DNA of 64,000 bases, taken from contig NC_080426.1 of the NCBI RefSeq assembly GCF_029873635.1, positions 58,312,673 to 58,376,672 of the forward strand, given 5' to 3'. This document shows positions 55,451 through 64,000 of the stretch, piece by piece. Origin of the DNA: Malania oleifera (lineage: Eukaryota; Streptophyta; Magnoliopsida; Santalales; Ximeniaceae). The notes beneath the pieces are model-generated. The model did no database searches and was not told where the DNA came from. It saw only the letters and a program-made list of their open reading frames with translations. Each line of letters starts with the position of its first letter. Positions within the stretch are counted from its first letter, which is position 1. The translations under genes and the position numbers were made by a program.

Positions 55451-58400
55451 GTCCACACCAAGCTTCAATACATCTGACTAAAGATGGTAAACTTAGTGCT
55501 TCCGAAAGGCAACCCGATAATTTTTATTTACTTTTTGAGTCCTTAGGACCGTGAGAGTAGATTAAGTAGGGTTGAGAGTCTTTCAAGTAGGATTTAGTAC
55601 AAGTCAGGGGTGTGACAAAGTACAGTGACCATCATGTATGTGGGTGACTTGGTCGAGCCCCCGCACCGTTAAGAGATTTGGAGATACTGAGAGGATCGAC
55701 CAGGTCCGTGACTAGCATTGAGCTTGGTGCGACCCGATCGAGAAACAATAAGAATTCATTTAAAATCTTCTTGACCCCGACTCTTCATATCCCGCCTTCT
55801 TATTACAACTTGGATGAGCATAGTCGCCCTCTTCTCTCACTTGATACTGGAGCAAGTCGTGGCCCCATTGCACTCCCTCGTAATGTCTTCTCTATCTGAT
55901 TCATCTCCAACATCCTCCCATGTATCATCTTAGCCCGCTGCCAAGAGGCGACGTCTTCGAGCCGTGCCACGACAAGGGTCTTCATTGCAGGACCGACAGG
56001 GTCTCGAGTCACAGGAAGAGGTTGTGCATGTAGTTCGAGCTCCTTGCAAGCGTCTGCAGATGACACCAAGATGAGGGTCGGCCCCATAACCAGGGAGCTC
56101 AGCGTGAGTAGTAACACCATCATTCGTGGACCAAACCTCCATTGATTTTTAGGAGGTCCAATTTCCCCACCCCCTGGCATTCCACCACCTCTAGCCGACC
56201 ATGCCATATATCCCACCGTCAGAGATTCATGATTCTCCCACCACTGTGGCTCCAGTTCCTAAGCCTGACCCACAACCGTGGCCATGCCCTTTTCAATCAT
56301 ATCAGTTCCTCCCGCCATGTACCATACCTGATCAGCTGTAGCCACTTTAGGTTCTCCAACCACATTAGACTCGACTCCCACTCTCCCCCAGCCAACTTCT
56401 ATACTTGCGAGAAACGACACCTTCTTGTGACACAGCATTAGCCCAACCACTGATGTTTTCATATGATTCAGAATCTGACTCTGACTCTGTCTAAAATCAA
56501 CAATGCTATGTCAATTACATTTGGGTCTTGTATTATGCCTTTGCGACATAGGGTTGTTTTCTTTCTTCTTCTAGTTCCAGTTAGCCTTGTTTTTGTCGCA
56601 ATCTCAATATTTGTACTATGTCTTTCTACATTGTACTATTGGTATCTTAATGACAAATTTCATGGTGTTTTTGTGTCTTTTGTGCTATAGTGTCAATTTG
56701 CATGCATGACTCGTATGAACATTATATTTTGTAGGAACACTGTTTGTTCTTATCGGCACCATGCACTGTATTATCCCTTGCTCGAGTTTTATTTTCTATC
56801 CACTCTTTAGTGAGGACATTGAAGTTCTAAGTTGGGGGTAGGGGGCAATACACTACATGGCACATTCAAAAAAATTTTCTTAGTAAAATATGCTTCATAA
56901 CATGATAACAACTAGTTTACCCTTTTTACATACACCTATATAACTCAGACGTTACATGCCTAGGCCAATCTATTATATGATTCTATTATGCTCACTAACA
57001 ATGTAGTGAGCCGTTTGTGCATGGTTTCGCATTAAACGACCTAATGAACAGTCATGCCACTCTAGAAGGTCAATTAGTGATTCATTTGTGTTAATATTGC
57101 TGTGTGAAATCTTGTATTCAATGGTACTTCAGGAGGCTCAAAACCACACTTACACGTGATTTGTAACACTTAGGGTTCTTTGAGAGCCTTGAGAGAACAA
57201 CCATGGCAACTATGACCTCTTATGAGGTATTGTTGAGCCATTCATTCATTGCTCGAGTTTTAACGTCAAAGTCTGAGTTTACAAAAGTCAACTATCTTTC
57301 TTTTACTGGATTCCCTATGTCAATTAGACGTTGCTCTTGTATGTGTTATCCTAAAGGTGACATCATGTGGGGAGATATAAACCTAGGTCTTGTAGCCTAC
57401 TCAAGACATAAAAGTCAAGCCACCTTTAGAGACAGAATTTTTCCATGGACTCTGGTTCGAGCTACATTCCTATTGGAAACATGAAGACAAGATAAAAATG
57501 TGATGATTGTATTAATTGACCATGTTAAAAAAAAAAAAAAAAAGGAAGAGAGAAGAACAAAAGAGAGAAAGAAAAACCTGAGCAAAGGAAAATAAAAGCA
57601 AAAAAATATACACTTGCTCTGAGAAAAGATAAAAAGGTCAAGCTGAGGACACACATTACGAGTTTGCTCGTATAAAGGATCTTCTAACCAATGCATTTGC
57701 TGAATTCATGCAAGTCTGGGAATAAGTTCATCTAGGGTGGTCTTGATTAAATATGGCGATTGAGAAGATGTTAGGGTGAAGGACCCGACACCTTTAAGGC
57801 TGGATCCCTTTCCTATAAGACTAGTCCACTTCATACTTCTAACGTTAGTTCTTTAAAATATGTGGGATGTTTGATCATGACATTCTTCCTTACATATGAG
57901 AGTGAACCTCTTCTCTTGAGTGTTTTCCATTCTGAGGGTATACCAATGAGGTTGAGTCATGACAACTGTTCTGTAGGTGTCCAAAGGCACCCTGAGTGTG
58001 ACAGATCATGCACCTTACATATGCTTTGTGATATAATCTAGCAATGCTTGAAACTACATGGAAATATTAGCACTGAACTAAATTTGTTGGTTGATCCCCT
58101 AAGAGTTGTAACTTTGGTGTAATAGTTATGTAGTGTTAAGATTTGCATTAATGAATTGTTGCGGAGTGTGTGTAATGGAATCATGAATGAACAAGCCTAC
58201 GTGTAATTGGGTCATATTTTTGTATGTGAAATGGTAAGGTTCTTATTATATGCATATATTTTCTGATATTCACCAAGCATGTGTTTGTGGGAATCGCCCT
58301 AGAAACCCTCACGAGACTAGAACTCATACACTAGGATCAACTTAGGGGTTTAAAGCCTTATTTCATAAGGTAAATGCAACAGTGTTTCCCACGAAAGAGG

Positions 58401-58462
58401 ATATAGGTAGGATTTGGTAGATTTTGCTTTGCTCAAGGACTAGCAAAGTGTAAGTTGGGGGT
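55451..58462 (+). other. Element G 3' interior without recognised genes
   Basis: Three kilobases with only short frames and no RT, integrase or envelope-like motif. Two AAGTTGGGGG-type tracts (near 56830 and 58452), the second at the LTR. An A run at 57526-57543. Probably the long 3' untranslated part typical of Athila-type elements. Confidence 0.6.
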
Positions 58463-60040
58463 TGTGATGAGTCCCTAACATATATGATTTTAGATCCTCA
58501 TTTACCTGTTCTTATCCTCATTTTATTATATATTTACCAAGAGTTATCATTGTTTAGAGTTATGCAAGGTTTGTTTGTCTTTTCATAAAAAACAAGTTAA
58601 AACCATAAAGTTAGGGATTACAAGAAGCCAAGGAGGATTCAAAGCTCGAATTCATAGATTCAGCCAAGCCCCAAGGCTTCAGATCATAAATGGACAAGGA
58701 GATAATGCTCGACCATGTGGCGCGACCAGCAAACCACAGAGGCGACTTAATCTTCCACTGCAGACTCCAAGGTTCAGATTGAGATCATAATTCTGCACGG
58801 TTCGACCAAGTGCTCGACCAAGTGACCCGCTGGGGCGACCATGTCGAGATATTGAGACGGAACTGAAATTCAGAAGTACCGAGAGTTTTGACAAAGTGTT
58901 TGACCAAGAGACCGTCAGGGGCGACTATGTTGAGATACTAAGATTTCCTAAAGATTGAGATACTGCAAGTCTCGACCATTGACTTGACCTTCAATACCCT
59001 AAGGTGCGATGAAGTCGAAGACATTGAAGATTTGAATCCCTGACTTCCCACGAGCCTCAACTAGGGTGCGCAAAAGTATGATAGAGGAGCGACCTAGTTG
59101 ATAGCGACGATCTTCTGCGCGAGATTTGCTGCAAACCTTCTTAATTTGTAAAACAAACCTTGTAAACCCTAGAGCCTATAAGTATTCTCTACGAAAACAA
59201 GCTCTGGGTTCCTCTTTGACCTCTCTTAGGTGAGTGATAGACCTAGGAAGTCATTAAGAGCCAAGATAGAATAAGAGTAGAGTAGTTTTGGTTTGTGTAT
59301 GGAGTGTCCGTCGTCCTATGACAACCAGCGGCGTTCATGCAACAGTCGTGTATATTAGGATCTCATCTTGTACTTCTGGTGTTAGTGACAGACGTTTGGA
59401 ATGATAAAGGGATGATCTTTTTACTCATGCTTTCATTTATTGCTTTTAATTTACTGCTTTCTATTTACTTGCTATGGGCTTGATGAAAGGTTGCAAATAA
59501 GGATAGACATTGCTACGTATCAGTCAGAGGGAAGTAGTTGGCTATGGAACTGCGGAGGTGTTCGTTATCATTGAGACAGGGTATACTTCATTTCCCAACC
59601 GTACTTCAGATAGTTGGTGCACCCTTGCTACTCTGTGCCCTCGATCGCCCTTCTCCCGCTTTGGCCCGCTCGGGTTAGTACTTCTATGGAAGTCTAGATG
59701 AGCATAGTTAGAAGCATGGCATCCAGCTTATGATTTGAACCACAACATTGCTTTGTAGGGTAACTTAGAAGTTTACTTGTTTTCCAGTAGTTTAGATTTA
59801 TTTGCTTTCAGTTATGTTCTTTCCGGTAGTTGTTAGATAATCACCATTGCAAAATATCATCTTTCACTTCTTTTTCATAACAAGGATTTAGTAAACTAAA
59901 AAGGAAGTGGTTTAATAACTGCTCTTCAAGTCTTCGTGGATCAATACCCAACTTACCCATTTTCTACTGAACTTGGGATAATTAGGTTTTATAAATATTA
60001 TTTTTGGTAGTTAAGGACCCAAGCCTTGGCAAGCCTACCA
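58463..60040 (+). repeat. 3' LTR of element G
   Basis: 1,578 bp, TGTGATGAGTCCC...GCCTACCA. A TATA-like TATAAGTA lies at 59177-59184, preceded at 58708-58990 by about ten CTCGACCA/GGCGACCA motifs. Confidence 0.82.
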
Positions 60041-61291
60041 GAGCTCAATCAAGTAATGTATATTTTTCAATTTGCATGCACAAACAAGTTCCTATTTTTT
60101 ATGCTTAGTTGTTCCTATTTTTCATTCTTCTTCCCCTTTCATATCGTCAAAATCAACACATGATGAATGAAGATATTGTCAACACTAGGCTCGGGTGGCC
60201 CAATTGCCAACATATTTGGTGACCGTTTAAAAATCAAACAAGTCTAGATAACCAAACCAATGGTTCCTAAACTTGTTTATTTATTTTATAAAAATGGAGT
60301 TGCTACTTTATTTTAGTTTTGAAAAATAAAAAATAAAGGAAAATCCTTTCGAAAAGAGATTTAGATTTGGGAGTATCATTGTGAATAGGAAAGGTAATTC
60401 CTTTAATTTCCTTTTCATCTGATCTCCTTATTCTTTTTTTTTTGTATCCTCTTTTCTCACTCATTTTCTTTCTCTCCTCTCTTTTTCATGGATCCCACCT
60501 CTTACTTCTATTTCTTGCAGGTAAAAAAAAAAAAGACTTTGAACTCCCATATTCAAGTTTTGGCTCCTCACTTTCAAATAAATTTTTTTCATTCCCTCTT
60601 TATCTCCTTTTCCTTTACTTTCCCTTATTTTTTCACGAACCAAAAAGAACCCTATGAGCTTGTATAGCTTTTGTTTGGTTCCAACTTGGCTTGGCCCTCT
60701 ATTTGGCTTTGGGCCTCTATCTGGTTTTGAGTTAGCTTGGCCCCTATTTGGCTTTTGAGGATGAATTTGGGCCTCTATTTGGCTCCAACCACTGTTGGGC
60801 TTTGGGTCTCTATGTAACTTCAAATTCAAATTTTGCCTTGGGCTTAGGCCTCAGTTTTTAATGTACTATAGGGAATTTGAACTTGGACTTGGGCTTAAAT
60901 GAAATTGGATTTTGACTTAGGCTCATCCCACTGTTGGCATTGGCTTTATTAAACAAATTTGGGCTTAGGCACTCTATTGGGCCTAAACCCTAGAATCAAT
61001 GGACCCAGGTCCAAACTAGACCTGGGTTTTGAGTCTTTGGATCCATAAACCAAATGGGTTGGGTCAATGCAGCTTAGTGTATCGGGTCAATTGACCTGAT
61101 TTAATGAATTGGATCCACAAGTTGGATCCGAATCAGGACCATTTTCGATGCCCTTTCCTCACCAGATTAAATATAAAATTAAAACATAAAAAAAAAAAAT
61201 GTAAAAACCAACCTTTGAGCTCCTATAATATTCTTCAAAATCCCTTTTGATTTTGTTTTGCAATTCTTTGCTCTAAATTTGACTTCAATAC
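60041..61291. other. Unassigned region with short imperfect repeats
   Basis: No gene recognised. At 60686-60795 a CTCTATTTGGCTTTGGG-type unit recurs four or five times with about 35-bp spacing. Around 61010-61150 GGGTCAAT/TTGACCTGA and GGATCCA motifs recur. May be an old element or leader. Confidence 0.5.
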
Positions 61292-62560
61292 TGTTGTAAT
61301 ATGTGGTTCATATGTTGAGTGGAAAACATGTACAAAAAGAACATGGAAGAAAACGGAAATGCTGACTTGTAAGAGGAAACAGTCGATGTAGGCATTGCCG
61401 AACTACGTAATTTTTCATGTCATTGTTTCATTACTTTCATTATAATCTATGTGATTGTGTTTTCTGCATATTTCACAGTTAAGTGCTGCATTGTGAGATT
61501 TTTTTTTGTCGTGCATTGATTTGCACAACAAGTTGGTATCAGAGCATTGTTGTAATGACTTCTGAAATTTCTTCTGCAAATTTTGATGGAAACTTCAAAC
61601 TATTGGTAGAGAAGGGTTAAGGATTTGTTAGTGTAGCAAGGTATGGTGAAGGCACTATACGGAGGTTAACCAGAAGGCATGGATGAAACAAGTTGGAAGG
61701 AATTGGAAGCGAAGATTGTTACTATTGTCAGACTTTTTCTGGCCGATCACGTGTTGCATCACGTCATGGATGAGGAATCTCCTATGGCTATTTGGAAGAA
61801 ACTTGAAAGCCGATATATGTCTAAGTCTCTAACAAACAAATTTTATCTCAAGTAGAAGTTGTATTGGCTTAAGATGGCGGAGAGTTCATATTTGAACCAA
61901 CACATCAATGCATTCAATCAGATTGTGGGTGATTTGATGTGGGTTGATGTCAAGTTCGAGGAAGAAGAAAAGGCATCAATGCTATTGAATTTCCTACCTG
62001 CGTCTCACATGTATGAAAATTAAGTTACAACCCTAACATGGAGCAAAGAAACTCTGAATTTGGAAGAGGTAACAAGCGCACTATTGGGTTTTCATTGAAG
62101 AAAGAAGGCCAACGATGAAATTTCACATGGTGAAGGGTTTGTGGTAAAGGGTAACTAGGAATGTGGGAGAAGAAAACTCCGAAGAGGATCGAGTTATAAA
62201 AAGTCTCGATCGTGGTCCAAGAAAAATAAGGATATTCAGTGTTTTAGGTGCGGGAAAAAAGAGCATATAAAATCGGAGTGTCTAAAGAGAAGGAAAGGGA
62301 ATGCAGGAAATCAAGAGGTTCTTTAAAATTGGCGAATGTAGTTGAAGATGGGAACTCGGAGAGCAGTGATGGTGATAGGCTTTCTGTTTCATCTGGGTCA
62401 GATCGCATTATGGATTCTTGGATCCTAGATTCGATATGCTTTTATCACATGACATCAAATAAAGAATGGTTTAACACCTACAAGTCAGTTAATTTTGGTA
62501 AAGTTATGATGGGTATGATACTTCATGCAAAATTGTTGGAAAAGTTTGGAACACCAGTTC
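61292..62560 (+). mobile_element. Copia element D, partial (5' LTR, gag, protease start)
   Basis: LTR 61292-61530 (239 bp, TGTTGTAATATGTGG...GCACAACA), primer site GTTGGTATCAGAGC, then a gag fossil starting MTSEISSANFDGNF, a zinc knuckle CFRCGKKEHIKSEC near 62240, and DSWILDS...TSNKEWFNTY of the protease. Closely related to Copia A. It stops near 62560 against another LTR. Broken. Confidence 0.82.
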
Positions 62561-63314
62561 CTATATACCATTTCAAACACATCACAACTCAATCATCATA
62601 AAATATCCTCTCTTGCCATACCTATTTGGATAATTAAACAATCATATGATAATTGATCCGAAAATACATTTTAACATAGAATAAAGGTACAGTCATCTCT
62701 ATACTTTAGTTTTATTCAAAGAAACGTTTTTCCAAAAGAAACGAAACGATACCCGAAACCCTAATTTTCCCGAAAATCACACACTCGGAAAACTGGCAAT
62801 CTCACCCGGTGAAATTTTCCAAACAAGTAACCAAAACATCCGTATAAACATAACCTACAGTTTTACTAGATCAGATTTTAAAAATAATTTATATAAACAA
62901 ATCTCCTTACCTATTCTTGAATACCAAAACACGACTCCAAACGGCTCGAAACAGCCACACGGATTCCCAAATCCTAATACCGAAAGATCATACGTCAATA
63001 TCACCCTATTTAGTACAGATCTACAAGTCACTAGGCTCGTTTCGACCCTTACCTCAACTTTGGGCAAAAAACCCAGAAATCCTCAAATCGAGATTCTACT
63101 CTGTAGGACTTGTAGAGATTCACCCGCTGATTCACGTAGTAATGTTGGATTGTTAATTCGGGCAATGAGCTGCTCGAGATCATAGAGAGAGAGAGAGAAA
63201 GTGAATTCGTGGTTTAGAGAGAGAGAGAGTTATATATAAACATAACTTAGCCCTTAAGTAATTTAAAAATATCTCCTCCAAGATATTTATATATAAATAT
63301 CTAAAAATATCTCG

Positions 63315-63349
<35 letters not shown>

Positions 63350-63363
63350 TTTGGGTTACTACA
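62561..63363 (-). repeat. Truncated chromovirus-type LTR
   Basis: A minus-strand LTR start TGTAGTAACCCAAACC at 63363, followed by a (TA)n run (63319-63347), GA-rich tract (63186-63230) and about 600 bp of LTR-like sequence. The other end is missing and runs into Copia D near 62560. Confidence 0.65.
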
Positions 63364-64000
63364 TTTTTGACTCATTTCTCATGTCTCTTACATTTCATTA
63401 AATTGAGTTCACTATCCAAGTTGAGACGGTTCAAAAATTCACTAGGCAGTAGAAGTATAGCACATCGCAATAGGTTTAATAAAAACCTTTACACATAAGT
63501 GAAACCAGGCAAAGTACTGCCATTATCATAAAGACCACACACACAACATTGTAGAGTGGCACCTCTAGAATGCAGCTGAAGCTATGAATTTATATGGCAA
63601 CCACACCAAGTTTGTAAATAAGGAGGTGATGAGCAGGGAAGGAGGCAGCTAACAACCTAACCCTAATAGAAGAACCTATTGCAAGGGAGATCATAGTCAT
63701 CATTAACTCCCTGCTAAGTGGAGTATGTTCACCAAGTGTTTCACATAGACTTATTTGCATGCAAAAGGAGAACCCCCGAAAGTAATCTAGGAGGGAGGAA
63801 GATATTACTTTCTCAAAGGATAGTCTAGAGAATGTGTAGACAACACATGAGGACGCCCTAGTGGTCTCCTTGGTGACCACCGACTATAAGGTGAGTAGGA
63901 TCCTACTCCGCTAACATACTACTTTAGTTAGCTTTAATAGTAACGAAGACAGGACAAGATTGCATGAAGTAGGTTGGATCACTACTCGTTGGGTTTGGGG
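63364..64000. other. Right edge, nothing recognised
   Basis: No domain, LTR end or RNA gene seen. A 96-codon minus-strand frame at 63590-63880 lacks any recognisable motif and is probably chance. Confidence 0.5.

Larger units (their letters stand above)
52395..60040 (+). mobile_element. Athila/Tat-like Gypsy element (G), 5' LTR truncated, no visible RT
   Basis: Partial 5' LTR 52395-52577, primer site TTTTGGCACTATTGCCGGGG (the Athila/Tat pattern), gag, protease-like region, a 3-kb segment without recognisable domains, purine tract AAGTTGGGGG, and 3' LTR 58463-60040. RT, RNase H and integrase are not seen, so it looks like a non-autonomous derivative. The gag is broken at its end; both LTR copies share the same ending (GGCAAGCCTACCA). 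Confidence 0.85.

Noticed and set aside
63590-63880. 96-codon minus-strand frame at the right edge
   Set aside because: No domain, no promoter, and length within chance expectation.

Overview
This window is nuclear DNA from a flowering plant with a transposon-rich, probably large genome. It holds one recognisable host gene in 64 kb, an intronless A1 aspartic protease of the APF2 type. Nearly everything else is retrotransposon sequence: Ty3/Gypsy chromoviruses, an Athila/Tat-like element, Ty1/Copia elements, L1 and RTE LINEs, tRNA-derived SINEs and many solo LTRs. The species cannot be told from the sequence.

Layout. 1-4647 is the 3' part of an L1-type LINE on the minus strand. 4654-4808 is a scrap of an old Copia element (A). 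4809-37645 is one Copia element (B, about 1.95-kb LTRs) swollen to 32.8 kb by five later insertions: solo LTRs at 4825-7154, 7354-9137 and 9925-11880, a complete chromovirus (C, 14543-23778) and a second LTR element (E, 24660-32924). 37646-43481 is the rest of Copia A on the minus strand, carrying a solo LTR (39760-42325). 43487-46195 is the 5' part of an RTE LINE on the minus strand, carrying another solo LTR (43898-45587). 46200-46650 looks like L1 ORF1. 46680-47384 is the 3' end of a Copia element on the plus strand, and 47385-49289 is the RTE reverse transcriptase on the plus strand. 50019-51455 is the protease gene. A SINE, a 7.6-kb Athila-like element without visible polymerase (52395-60040), a partial Copia (61292-62560) and a truncated LTR (62561-63363) fill the right end.

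Most boundaries are fixed by target-site duplications read directly: ACTTT for B, TAGGT for the first solo LTR, TGGTC for the second, GGTGG for C, TAGTA for E, TTCTT for 39760-42325, CAAAG on the two outer ends of A, and CAAAA/CAAAC for 43898-45587.

Two things stand out. First, element E is a young non-autonomous LTR retrotransposon whose cargo is not gag-pol but an intronless WUSCHEL-type homeobox ORF. It has its own TATA box, a repeat array upstream, a WUS-box-like motif and an EAR-like C-terminus. Second, the orientations of the L1, RTE and Copia A pieces fit a single inversion of about 42 kb (breakpoints near 4.65 and 46.6 kb), both ends lying inside transposons. In addition, LTRs of unrelated families carry arrays of short GTCGAC-type near-palindromes just upstream of their TATA boxes, and the chromovirus-type LTRs share a small conserved inverted repeat near their 3' ends.
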